Positions 56,127 through 63,890 of a DNA stretch of 64,000 bases are shown here, in pieces (the first letter of the stretch is position 1; each line of letters begins with the position of its first letter). A program made the position numbers and the translations under genes. The stretch comes from Arthrobacter sp. MMS18-M83 (GTDB lineage Bacteria; Actinomycetota; Actinomycetes; Actinomycetales; Micrococcaceae), in NCBI RefSeq assembly GCF_026683955.1, contig NZ_CP113343.1, positions 1,550,001-1,614,000 on the forward strand. The letters run 5' to 3'. The notes beneath the pieces are model-generated. The model was not told the origin of the DNA, made no database searches, and saw only the letters and a program-made list of their open reading frames with translations.

Positions 56127-57401
56127 ATGACCCCAAGCACGTGGACCCTCCTGGAAGCGGTTGCCGCGCTAGCGAACGCCCCGTTGATGAGCATCGCCGA
56201 GCGCCTTCGTGAAGCGGCGCTGCCCTACGTGGGCAGCAGCGCGCTGGTCATTTTCACCGAGGACTGCACTGGCCGGCCCCAGAAGAAGGCAGGGGCGGAG
56301 GGCATCATCAGCCGCGTCTCCATTCCCGAACTGGACCAGTTGCGCTCCCGCGTCTCCGAAGGCGAGGCCTGGCAGGGAGAAGCAGCTATCGCCGGAGACC
56401 AGCGGCACGTTCTTGCCCTGACGTCCGAGACCAATGCACTGCTGACCCTCACTGAGCCGGTCCTGCCCGAAGAACCGTTGGAGCGTGAGTCTGCGCTGAG
56501 GATGCTCGACTACCTGTGGCAACTGACGGCGCGGCGCATCCAGGAGAAGGTAGCGGACGCGCCGCCGTCGTACCTCTTGGAATCCCGGGCGGCTTCCGCC
56601 GAGCGGCTCCGCGTCACGGCCGAACTCGTGGACAGGCATTCCACCACGCTGGAGACGATGTTGGCGGCGCTACGATCAGGCTCCCTCGACGACGCTGCTG
56701 CCCGCAAGGCCGTCACGGACCTCGCCGCTACCTCGCTCGTCAATCTGCGGACGTTGAGCGACCGCACATCGGATCTTGTGGAAGAGCCCGTAGCCACAGC
56801 GTTTGAAAGGCTGCGGGAGGACCTCCGCCCACTCATGCACTTCAGCGGGCTCGACATCCAGTTCATCGAGCCACCGGTCAACGGCCGCGCGTTGCCCGGC
56901 GAGGTAGCCCACGCTGCCCGGGCGATCGTGCGTGGTCTGGTACTGGCCATCGTGGAGCAGCCCGCGGTGAGGCGTGTGCGGGTGCAATGGGACTGCGACG
57001 GCGTGAACCTCCTCATCAATGTGCGCGACGACGGCCTGGGTGAACTGACTGCCGATTCGCCCAACATTGCCCGGCTCAACAGCCGGGTGGCGGCACTGGA
57101 CGGCCGCATGAACATCGAGGTCATGGCCGGCTGGGGAGCGGACGTTCAGGTGGTCCTGCCGCTGGATTCACCCACCGCTCCCGCAGGCGACATCGGCGGA
57201 TGGGGCCTGGCGGAGCGCGAAATGGAAGTCCTTCAACTATTGGCTGCCGGACAGCGCAATCGGGCCATTTCCGCGAAGCTGCACATCAGCGAAAACACGG
57301 TCAAATTCCATGTCAGGAATATCTTCAGGAAGCTCGGCGTGGGTTCGCGAACAGAGGCCATTGCCTTGGCGCACAGCCACGGACTGCGGACTCAGGGCTA
57401 G
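56127..57401 (+). CDS. LuxR-type regulator with GAF-like and degenerate histidine-kinase-like modules
   Basis: A 424-residue one-protein regulator. Residues 1-145 look like a GAF-type input domain. Residues about 150-225 form a DHp-like helical pair (AERLRVTAELVDRHSTTLETML), which resembles HisKA_3 but lacks the usual ELHD histidine context. Residues about 235-350 resemble the HATPase_c domain with VRDDGLGE, VAALDGRMNIE and a GWGADVQVVLPL end, while the N-box is not clear. Residues 361-424 are the LuxR HTH (EREMEVLQLLAAGQRN, SENTVKFHVRNIFRKLG). Divergence from hxlBA suggests that it controls formaldehyde assimilation. Confidence 0.85.
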   Translation: MTPSTWTLLEAVAALANAPLMSIAERLREAALPYVGSSALVIFTEDCTGRPQKKAGAEGIISRVSIPELDQLRSRVSEGEAWQGEAAIAGDQRHVLALTSETNALLTLTEPVLPEEPLERESALRMLDYLWQLTARRIQEKVADAPPSYLLESRAASAERLRVTAELVDRHSTTLETMLAALRSGSLDDAAARKAVTDLAATSLVNLRTLSDRTSDLVEEPVATAFERLREDLRPLMHFSGLDIQFIEPPVNGRALPGEVAHAARAIVRGLVLAIVEQPAVRRVRVQWDCDGVNLLINVRDDGLGELTADSPNIARLNSRVAALDGRMNIEVMAGWGADVQVVLPLDSPTAPAGDIGGWGLAEREMEVLQLLAAGQRNRAISAKLHISENTVKFHVRNIFRKLGVGSRTEAIALAHSHGLRTQG

Positions 57402-57422
57402 TCCCGGCCGTATGCAGGGCTG

Positions 57423-57542
57423 ACTAGTCCCCACCGCCACCCTCGCCTCGCAAGTCCCCACCGGCTCCCAGCCTTCGCAAGCTCAGTCAGGGACCCTCGC
57501 CGGTGGGGCCCCACGGCCAGGGAACCCTAGCGGCGTGGGCCC
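57423..57542. repeat. ACTAGTCCCCACCG repeat, copy 1
   Basis: A 32-nt block at 57423-57454 recurs exactly at 63777-63808. After a variable middle, a second block with GGCCAGGGAACCCT and GCGGCGTGGGCCC (57515-57542) recurs at 63812-63839 with one change. The right part overlaps the end of the HAD gene, so this gene's stop and last residues are encoded in the repeat. Confidence 0.65.
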
Positions 57543-58347
57543 CCCGCAGGGAAGCGAGCTTTGCCTCGAGAATCTGGGCCACGCCGTCGTCGTCGAAATG
57601 CGGTGCTTGCTGGCCCGCGGCGCTGATGGCCTCGGGGTGGCCGCTGGCCATCGCGTAACCGTCACCGGCCCAGCGCAGCATCTCGACGTCGTTGGGCATG
57701 TCACCAAAAGCCACCACCTCAGTGGCCTCGATGCCCCTGGATGCCGCATATACGGCTAGTGTGACAGCCTTGTTGATACCGGGAGCGGACATCTCCAGGA
57801 GTGCGGTCCGCGGCGCTGAGTGCGTGGTCTCCACGAGATGCGCGACGGCGGGCTGCACCTCTGCCAGGAATTCGTCCGGGGTGCCGGTGCGTGTCACGGC
57901 AAGGAACTTTACGACGGCGTCATCCGCGGTGAGCGTTTCCTCCAACCGCGCGGGAGTGAACTCGGCCAGGAGCTCACTGGTTGGGTTCTCGACAAAGCCC
58001 GGCTCAAGGTGGAATCCAGTGAGGGTTTCGGCAGCGAACAAAGCGTCGGGCCGGAGCTGCTTGATGATGCGGCGCGCCTCCAACACGGACTCGATGCTCA
58101 AGGCATCGGCGGAAATCAGCTTGTCAGCCTCAAGATCCCACACCACGGCTCCATTGGAACAGATGACGGTGCCAGTGTGGCCGATCTGTTCGCGGAGCGG
58201 GTAGAGCCAGCGCGGCGGCCGCCCCGTCACAAACACCACCTCGATGCCCGCGTCACGGCAAGCATGGAAAGCGCGGATGGTGCGACTGCTGATCTGGCCG
58301 TCATGGCCAAGGATGGTGCCGTCGATGTCACTAGCTACGAGCCGCAT
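57487..58347 (-). CDS. HAD-superfamily Cof-type phosphatase with repeat-encoded C-terminus
   Basis: A 286-residue HAD IIB hydrolase. Motif I is SDIDGTILGHDG (residues 6-17), motif II VTGRPPRW, and motif IV GDMPNDVEML near residue 216. Related to the gene at 34109-34954. The body ends near QILEAKLASLRG; the last 16 or so residues (AHAARVPWPWGPTGEGP) are translated from a dispersed repeat. An earlier stop may have been lost. Substrate unknown. It is convergent with the LuxR hybrid. Confidence 0.87.
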   Translation of the reverse strand: MRLVASDIDGTILGHDGQISSRTIRAFHACRDAGIEVVFVTGRPPRWLYPLREQIGHTGTVICSNGAVVWDLEADKLISADALSIESVLEARRIIKQLRPDALFAAETLTGFHLEPGFVENPTSELLAEFTPARLEETLTADDAVVKFLAVTRTGTPDEFLAEVQPAVAHLVETTHSAPRTALLEMSAPGINKAVTLAVYAASRGIEATEVVAFGDMPNDVEMLRWAGDGYAMASGHPEAISAAGQQAPHFDDDGVAQILEAKLASLRGAHAARVPWPWGPTGEGP

Positions 58348-58366
58348 TATGTCAGTCTACGTGGGG

Positions 58367-59608
58367 TCAGCCTCGGCCATGCCGGCCGGATCTGGCCGCA
58401 AAGGCATCCAGGGCGGTAAGGATGTCATCGGACCACCAGTGCCGGCCACGTTTGAATTTATCGAATCCCTGTACCACACCGGCATCTTCCAAGACCTGCA
58501 TTTGCCGCCAGATGGTCGCCGGCGCCAGGCCGAGCCGTTCCTCCAGGAGCTTGGAGTTTACGACCGGTTGGCGGACCAACAGATCCACGATCTTCCAAGC
58601 CGCAGCGTCTCGGCGGGCCTTGATGCCGTTTTCCCACTTGCTTCGTGCGTCTTCGATGTCTCGAGCCAAATGCCGCCCATTGTCAATCGCACGGAACGTC
58701 GCTTCGGCCGTCAAAAGGATGATCCTGTCAGGATCACCTTCGCGGTAGGCGGTCAGCGCTTCGTGATAGCCCGTAACGTCATTCAAGAGTCCGGCAGACA
58801 CGGGAACCGTTACCGTCCTAGTCAGGCCCTTGTTGCGGAGCATGGCGTGGAGCAGTGCCCTTCCAGTGCGCCCATTGCCATCAGTAAACGGGTGGATGGT
58901 CTCGAACTGTGCGTGGGCAATGGCAGATTGAGCCAGTATCTGGATGTCATTCCTGGCGGCGTAGGCCATCAGGTCATCCATGAGCTCTGGGACCCGCTTT
59001 GCATCCGGTGCGACGAAGTCCGCGCCGACTGGGCTGGCGCTTGAAGTTCCGATCCAGACCGGTTCCTCACGCCATCTTCCAGCGCCACCGGGGTCGGCAT
59101 GTCGCATCAGGGCCCTATGCATTTCCAGCACGTTGGCTGTCTCCAAGGAGTCAGCGGCAGACAGCGCGGCGTTCATGGCCGCCACGTTGTCCACGACAAG
59201 GGTGGCGTTGCGTTTGGAGTCGTCTCCGAGCTCGGCCATACCGATACTACGGGCGTTGGCCGTGACATTTTCGATCTGCGACGACGAGATAGATTCCGTG
59301 CGGAGCAAGATGGCAGAAAAGGGGGCGATGTCATTGCCGAATTCATGGTCGAAGTCGCGGATCGCAAGGGCCGCGTCTTCGACTGCCGCGGTCACCTCTC
59401 CGGCGCGTGTACAGCGCACGTTGGTGATCATCGGTGGGATGGCGGCCTTGTACGGCAGATACGGGGCTTCGGTCATGTACCGGGGACCCGAACCCAATTT
59501 GGCCTGCCACCGGAGGCTTTCCCATTCGAGGACTGGCCAAGCATTGTCATTTGAGCCGCGAACCCGGTCCGGCTCCTTCGGCACGTTGGAGCCACGTCGC
59601 TGTTCCAC
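58367..59608 (-). CDS. Fic-domain protein with winged-helix C-terminus
   Basis: A 413-residue Fic protein, probably an AMP- or other NMP-transferase. The catalytic motif is HPFTDGNGRTGRA near residue 228. An N-terminal S-x-x-x-E-N motif (SSQIEN) fits the class II inhibitory helix. A C-terminal winged helix (KLLEERLGLAPATIWRQMQVLEDAG, residues about 350-385) could bind DNA. GTG 59608 was chosen because AAGGAG lies six bases upstream. No toxin-antitoxin partner is adjacent. The AT-rich palindrome upstream may be its own binding site. Confidence 0.9.
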   Translation of the reverse strand: MEQRRGSNVPKEPDRVRGSNDNAWPVLEWESLRWQAKLGSGPRYMTEAPYLPYKAAIPPMITNVRCTRAGEVTAAVEDAALAIRDFDHEFGNDIAPFSAILLRTESISSSQIENVTANARSIGMAELGDDSKRNATLVVDNVAAMNAALSAADSLETANVLEMHRALMRHADPGGAGRWREEPVWIGTSSASPVGADFVAPDAKRVPELMDDLMAYAARNDIQILAQSAIAHAQFETIHPFTDGNGRTGRALLHAMLRNKGLTRTVTVPVSAGLLNDVTGYHEALTAYREGDPDRIILLTAEATFRAIDNGRHLARDIEDARSKWENGIKARRDAAAWKIVDLLVRQPVVNSKLLEERLGLAPATIWRQMQVLEDAGVVQGFDKFKRGRHWWSDDILTALDAFAARSGRHGRG

Positions 59609-59693
59609 GGGCGCTCCTTGATCTGAAAAGCGGTGACCCGACTGCAAGCACCTGCTCGTAAAGTGAAATCCTATGGGTGGCGGGTTCAAACTA

Positions 59694-59717
59694 TTTCAAT
59701 TATTGGATGAACTGAAA
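59694..59717. promoter_or_regulatory. AT-rich imperfect palindrome upstream of the Fic gene
   Basis: TTTCA-x-TT ... AA-x-TGAAA across 24 nt, about 86 nt before the Fic start. The whole 59685-59720 stretch is AT-rich in a GC-rich genome and also includes TTCAAACTATTTCAA. Candidate promoter/operator for the Fic-HTH gene. Confidence 0.4.
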
Positions 59718-59759
59718 AGATCTGCGCCGAATGTCTCCAAGTAGACAGCCGCGCCAAGA

Positions 59760-60284
59760 CTAGCGGCGCTCGAAATGGCCCGTGATCACGGCCCGGCCCA
59801 GGGAATGTGACGTGAGCTTGCGGACAAGGGCACCGGTGGAGGCGCCCGCGTCGAGGCCCAACTCTTCGACATCGACGGCGTGCACGGCCAGGATGTACCG
59901 GTGTGGGCCGTGTCCCGGCGGTGGCGCGGCACCCAGATACCCCGGGAACCCGGCGTCGTTCTTCAACTGGAAAGCACCGGACGGCAGGTGAGAACCGCCC
60001 TGAGCGCCGGCGCCGGCAGGCAGTGAGCTCGTACTGGCGGGGACGTTGACCACGGCCCAGTGCCAGTAGCCACCGGCTTTAGGGGCATCGGGATCGAAGA
60101 CGGTAACGACGTAACCCTTGGTGCCTTCCGGTGCTCCGCTCCAGCTCAGCTGCGGAGATTCGTCCTTGCCCCCGGCCACGCCGAAGCGTTTGCTGGTCTG
60201 TGCCGGCTTGAGTGCGTCGCCATCCCTGAGCGAATCGCTGGTGAGGTCGAAGGAAGGGACTCGGGGAAGATCGGCGTAGCTCAT
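59760..60284 (-). CDS. YbhB/YbcL-type PEBP (Raf-kinase-inhibitor-like) protein
   Basis: A 174-residue phosphatidylethanolamine-binding-protein-family member. The conserved ligand pocket is VFDPDAPKAGGYWHWAVVNVPA (residues about 61-82) with GHGPHRYILAVHAV near 125. Bacterial members have no settled function; some bind small ligands or act as kinase-inhibitor-like proteins. ATG 60284 overlaps the sugar-kinase stop (ATGA), so translation is coupled to it. No signal peptide. Confidence 0.92.
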   Translation of the reverse strand: MSYADLPRVPSFDLTSDSLRDGDALKPAQTSKRFGVAGGKDESPQLSWSGAPEGTKGYVVTVFDPDAPKAGGYWHWAVVNVPASTSSLPAGAGAQGGSHLPSGAFQLKNDAGFPGYLGAAPPPGHGPHRYILAVHAVDVEELGLDAGASTGALVRKLTSHSLGRAVITGHFERR

Positions 60285-61249
60285 GGCTGCCTTTCAATGC
60301 TGGCCCCAGCCTCAAGGGCACTCAGGGCGTTGAGTTCCGCGCGGGTCGGCGGGTTCGCGCCTGGCCGGGAGACTGTGATAGCCGCTGCCCGCGCTGCATG
60401 GTTGAGGATCCCTTCGAGCACTTCGGCGGGCATCGCATGCAGCTCGTCCCGGTTTTGTGCCCCGGCCAGTCCGTGATCGACGATCCCTGAGAGGAGCGCG
60501 GCCATGAAGGAATCGCCGGCTCCCACCGTATCCGCCACGGCTACCTTGGGGGCGTCCACCTGGGTCTCGCCCGAGGCAGTGACTCCCCAGGGTCCGTCCG
60601 CTCCCCGCGTGACCACGACGACGGCGGGTCCCGCACTACCGCCCAGGCGGAGCCAGCGCCGGGCCGATTCCGCGACGTCGACGCCGGGATAGAGCCACTC
60701 AAGGTCCTCGTCCGAAGCCTTGACTATGTCCGAGAGCGCCACGAAGCGCTCCACTTGGGCGCGAGCATAGTCCCGGTCTGTGATGATGCTGGGCCGGCAG
60801 TTGGGATCGAAGCTGATGGTCGCGTTCGGGTGGGCATGCTCGACGGCGGCAAGGACCTCCGCTGCACCCGGCTCCAACATGGTGGCAATGGAGCCGGTGT
60901 GCAGGAGGGATGTCCCTTGAAGCATGAACGGTAGTCGCGCTGCGAAGCCGGGGAGCTCCCAGGTGAGGTCGAACGTGTAGCTGGCCGCGCCGTCGTCGTC
61001 GATCAGGGCGGTAGCCACGCTGGTGGGATTCTCGTCCGGCGGCAGCGGAACCATGACGGAACTGGATCGCAGGTGGGCTGCGATCGAGTCGCCGTAGGCA
61101 TCCTTGCCGAAGCGGCCGATGAACTGGACGGCGTGATCCAGCCGGGCCAACCCCACCGCAACATTGAGCGGACTGCCGCCCACGTGGGCGTCGACTCCCG
61201 AGGAGCGCTGGACTACATCAACCAGTGCTTCACCTATGACTGTCAGCAT
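60281..61249 (-). CDS. PfkB-family carbohydrate kinase (fructokinase-like)
   Basis: A 322-residue PfkB-superfamily kinase. Signature 1 is VGGSPLNVAVGLARLDHAVQFIGRFGKD (residues about 23-50) and signature 2 is DTVGAGDSFMAALLSG (residues about 247-262), with the catalytic aspartate in GAGD. The closest functional label is fructokinase or another sugar kinase; the substrate is not decided by sequence alone. The downstream PEBP gene overlaps its stop by ATGA, so the two form a two-gene unit. Confidence 0.9.
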   Translation of the reverse strand: MLTVIGEALVDVVQRSSGVDAHVGGSPLNVAVGLARLDHAVQFIGRFGKDAYGDSIAAHLRSSSVMVPLPPDENPTSVATALIDDDGAASYTFDLTWELPGFAARLPFMLQGTSLLHTGSIATMLEPGAAEVLAAVEHAHPNATISFDPNCRPSIITDRDYARAQVERFVALSDIVKASDEDLEWLYPGVDVAESARRWLRLGGSAGPAVVVVTRGADGPWGVTASGETQVDAPKVAVADTVGAGDSFMAALLSGIVDHGLAGAQNRDELHAMPAEVLEGILNHAARAAAITVSRPGANPPTRAELNALSALEAGASIERQP

Positions 61250-61317
61250 GGGACAACTCTGCCACGCAGATGTGGTGCGCGTCTCGCAATGACAGTTGGT
61301 GACTTGTCAGCAGCCCG

Positions 61318-62130
61318 TCACGCCAGCAGCCGCTGCACCAACTCGCGGCATTTCTTGTACGCAACCGCCCTGGGGTCGATCAGGTCGAAATGGTCCCCGG
61401 GCACCTTGAGGAGCTGCGCTGCGCCTCCGGATGCAGTGGAAGCGGCAACATAGGCCTCGGACTGGCTGCACGGAACATCTTCGTCAGCGGCAGCGTGGAC
61501 GGCGAAGACCGGAACACTGATGGGGAGTGACCTCATGGGATCCGCATAAATATGCCGTTTGGGGTACCTTACGGAGTCACCGCCCATCAGGTTGTCGACG
61601 GCGCCGTTGCTCAGGTTGAGCCGCTCGGCATCGGCCAGGTTCAGCAGCCCTGATTGGCTCACGACGCCGGTCAGCCTCACTGCTGTGCCGTTGTCGTGCC
61701 GATGGAGCTGCCGATCGGCGTCGGGGGCCCCAATCTTGGAGAGCTTTTCACGGCCGGCTGCCCAGACCGCAAGGTGGCCGCCCGCGGAATGTCCCAGCGC
61801 CACCACTTTGTCCAGGTTGAGTCCGTGCGTGCCGGCAATCTCGCCCAGATGGTCGATTCCATCGAGGACGTCTTCGAACGTGTGCGGCCACCCGCCACCG
61901 TTTCCCGCCCTGCGGTACTCAAGGTTCCAGGCGGCGATTCCATGCGCGGCGAGGTCCCTGGCAATCGGTTCACCGAGCTCTGCGCCGTATTGCGAGCGCC
62001 AATAGCCGCCGTGGATCACCACCACCACTCCGTCGTGCCGACTGCGGTGCGCCTCCAGCGAGTTGTCTGGTACGAACAGCTCGCCCCATTGGCTGGAGTG
62101 GTCGCCGTAGTAATACTTGTGCCGCTTCAT
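61318..62130 (-). CDS. alpha/beta hydrolase (esterase / kynurenine-formamidase-like)
   Basis: A 270-residue alpha/beta hydrolase. It has the oxyanion motif VVIHGGYW near residue 40, nucleophile elbow GHSAGGHLAVW (residues about 113-123), an aspartate region in VHAAADEDVPC, and the histidine in GDHFDLIDP near residue 248. The HGGYW plus GHSAGG combination is found in BD-FAE and kynurenine formamidase-like enzymes. No tryptophan-catabolism gene is nearby, so the substrate is open. Confidence 0.87.
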   Translation of the reverse strand: MKRHKYYYGDHSSQWGELFVPDNSLEAHRSRHDGVVVVIHGGYWRSQYGAELGEPIARDLAAHGIAAWNLEYRRAGNGGGWPHTFEDVLDGIDHLGEIAGTHGLNLDKVVALGHSAGGHLAVWAAGREKLSKIGAPDADRQLHRHDNGTAVRLTGVVSQSGLLNLADAERLNLSNGAVDNLMGGDSVRYPKRHIYADPMRSLPISVPVFAVHAAADEDVPCSQSEAYVAASTASGGAAQLLKVPGDHFDLIDPRAVAYKKCRELVQRLLA

Positions 62131-62240
62131 CGTGTCCTCCTTTGTGCCGAGCCTATCGTGGAGGACACCGCGGAGGGGGAGCCGAGGTCAGAGCGTCAAC
62201 GCAAAGCCTTTCTGGATCAACAGCGCGAGCGTAACCTCAG

Positions 62241-62267
62241 GGGTGAAGCGCTATCCCCGCTTCACCC
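62241..62267 (+). promoter_or_regulatory. perfect leader hairpin before the small secreted protein
   Basis: GGGTGAAGCG pairs exactly with CGCTTCACCC around a 7-nt loop, ending 43 nt before the ATG. No U-run follows, so it is more likely an RNA stability element, attenuator or protein-binding operator than a terminator. Confidence 0.5.
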
Positions 62268-62310
62268 TCGCGGCGTCGCGGGAAATGCTCCAAATCCGGA
62301 GGTGATTTCA

Positions 62311-62586
62311 ATGATCCGTCGTATCTCCGCGTCGGTTCTTGTGGCATTGACTTTGAGTGTGCTGGCCGTTGCTTCGCCCGCATCGGCGGCAAACCCGCCT
62401 GGAACCGGCCGGCCCAGTCAGTCCTGCCAAGCGCTGGAACCGAACACCCCGGGCAACGCCGCCAATAGCCCAGGATCGCCGTTCAACGAGCCAGGCATCA
62501 ACAGCACAAACGGCGGCGTAGGAGGGCAGCACTACTCCCCCACTTCCCAATACGATGTCGCCTGCTTCCAGGTGTCGCATCGGTAA
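62311..62586 (+). CDS. small secreted protein, two cysteines
   Basis: A 91-residue protein with a Sec signal peptide: MIRR, a hydrophobic core SVLVALTLSVLAVASP and an Ala-x-Ala site at ASAANPPG, leaving a mature peptide of about 63 residues. The mature part is rich in Pro, Gly, Asn and Ser (NPPGTGRPSQSCQALEP, NGGVGGQHYSP) and ends SQYDVACFQVSHR. Two cysteines may form a disulfide. The SQYDVACxQ ending recalls small secreted proteins of Actinobacteria sometimes mislabelled as adenylate cyclase. GGAGGTGAT before the ATG is an almost perfect complement to the 16S 3' end. Confidence 0.8.
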   Translation: MIRRISASVLVALTLSVLAVASPASAANPPGTGRPSQSCQALEPNTPGNAANSPGSPFNEPGINSTNGGVGGQHYSPTSQYDVACFQVSHR

Positions 62587-62656
62587 CGCCTGAACGACTT
62601 CGATCTAGCGCAGCCAGCTCCCGAAAACTGTCAGCCCGTCCCCGTAAGCTGGAGGT

Positions 62657-63760
62657 ATGGCTAGCAATTGGGACAGCTTGGATCCTGAGCTGCGCGAATC
62701 GGTACAGGCGAACGTGGAGCTCTATGCCCGCGTCCGGCCTGCCTTGAAGCTTGTCACCCGGGACGTCCTGCTGACTCTGCGGGACATGCTCAAGGACAGC
62801 GAGTCCGTGCCCCTTTTCGTCACGGGACGCACCAAAACGGTCGAATCCTTCAGGGAAAAGATCTCGCGCACCGAAGCGCCGCTGGAGGGCGGCCCGCGGG
62901 TGCTGAAGTTCCCGGACCCGTTCCGGACCTTGAACGACATGGTGGGGCTGCGCGTCATCACCAAGCTTCCGGCCGAGAACGCCGCGGTGGCCAACCTCAT
63001 CAAGCGCCAGCGCCAGCTTTTCGATTGCCGTGGCGATCTTGAGAAGGACATCGGCTCCATCGAGTCCGGCACTTACGGATATTCGAGCCGCCACCTCATC
63101 CTGCGCACCATCCAGAACGAAACCGTGAAGGCCTACCAGCAGGTCTTCAATCCGGACATTCCGCCGAATGGCAGCTACTTTTTCGAATGCCAGATCCGCA
63201 CGGTTTTTGCGCACGCCTGGAGCGAGATCGAACACGACATCCGGTTCAAGGCCGAGGATCCACGCGCCTGGACGCCACACTTCGACCGCCAATTCACCGC
63301 AACCGCGGCCATGTTGGAAACAGTGGAGAGCGCCTTCGCCGATCTCCACGAACGCTACGAGGAAGTCCGCGGCTACTGGGATCTGGAGGGCGAAGGTTCC
63401 ATGCCCCTCACCCCCAACCGTGTGCGGGACGTCTGGCGGACGCTGCTTCCGCACGTTGACCGTAAAGTTGACGACGACTGGGGCTGGGCTGCGGAGCTTC
63501 TCGCTGCACACGGGCTCAGCAAGACCGTTGAACTCGCCGGACTCCTCAGCGCCAACCGGATCACCGAGGTCCGCAAAGCCTTGGACCATCGCTACTCCCC
63601 CGGACCGGACCGCCTTCTGGATGATCTCCTGCTGTGGCAGTACGGCAGGGAACACATCGACCTCACCGCCGAGGCTCCCGACGTCGTCCCCCACCCCCGG
63701 CGGGACAGCCTCCAGCGGCGCCTCAAGCAGATTGAGCGGTACCGCCTGACCAACGGCTAA
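62657..63760 (+). CDS. stand-alone RelA/SpoT-type synthetase-domain protein
   Basis: A 367-residue protein with a (p)ppGpp-synthetase-like domain at residues about 45-210: TGRTKTVESFREKI, PFRTLNDMVGLRVI, YGYSSRHLIL and FFECQIRTVFAHAWSEIEHD match the family's nucleotide-binding motifs. No HD hydrolase domain and no TGS/ACT module is present, so it is a small-alarmone-synthetase type with a long helical C-terminal extension (about 150 residues) of unknown role. Whether it makes ppGpp, pGpp or is inactive needs testing. Confidence 0.85.
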   Translation: MASNWDSLDPELRESVQANVELYARVRPALKLVTRDVLLTLRDMLKDSESVPLFVTGRTKTVESFREKISRTEAPLEGGPRVLKFPDPFRTLNDMVGLRVITKLPAENAAVANLIKRQRQLFDCRGDLEKDIGSIESGTYGYSSRHLILRTIQNETVKAYQQVFNPDIPPNGSYFFECQIRTVFAHAWSEIEHDIRFKAEDPRAWTPHFDRQFTATAAMLETVESAFADLHERYEEVRGYWDLEGEGSMPLTPNRVRDVWRTLLPHVDRKVDDDWGWAAELLAAHGLSKTVELAGLLSANRITEVRKALDHRYSPGPDRLLDDLLLWQYGREHIDLTAEAPDVVPHPRRDSLQRRLKQIERYRLTNG

Positions 63761-63776
63761 GCTGCCGGACGGCCCA

Positions 63777-63839
63777 ACTAGTCCCCACCGCCACCCTCGC
63801 CTCGCAAGCTCGGCCAGGGAACCCTGGCGGCGTGGGCCC
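63777..63839. repeat. ACTAGTCCCCACCG repeat, copy 2
   Basis: It shares its first 32 nt with 57423-57454 and the GGCCAGGGAACCCT / GCGGCGTGGGCCC block with 57515-57542. The middle is shorter here. It begins 16 nt after the synthetase-like gene's stop, and the REP-like copy 63848-63890 follows directly. Beyond 63890 up to the window end I see no gene start. Confidence 0.65.
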
Positions 63840-63847
63840 ACGCAGTA

Positions 63848-63890
63848 GTTGTCATTATGAGGGCCTAAAACGACAACAAATGCGAGTCAG
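63848..63890. repeat. REP-like palindrome (GACTCGCATTTG family), left-truncated copy
   Basis: ACGACAACAAATGCGAGTC at 63870-63888 matches the arm at 54606-54624, and the preceding GTTGTC (63848-63853) with TGAGGGCC matches the loop of that element read in the opposite direction. Thus the copy is inverted relative to the first and lacks most of one arm. Confidence 0.6.
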
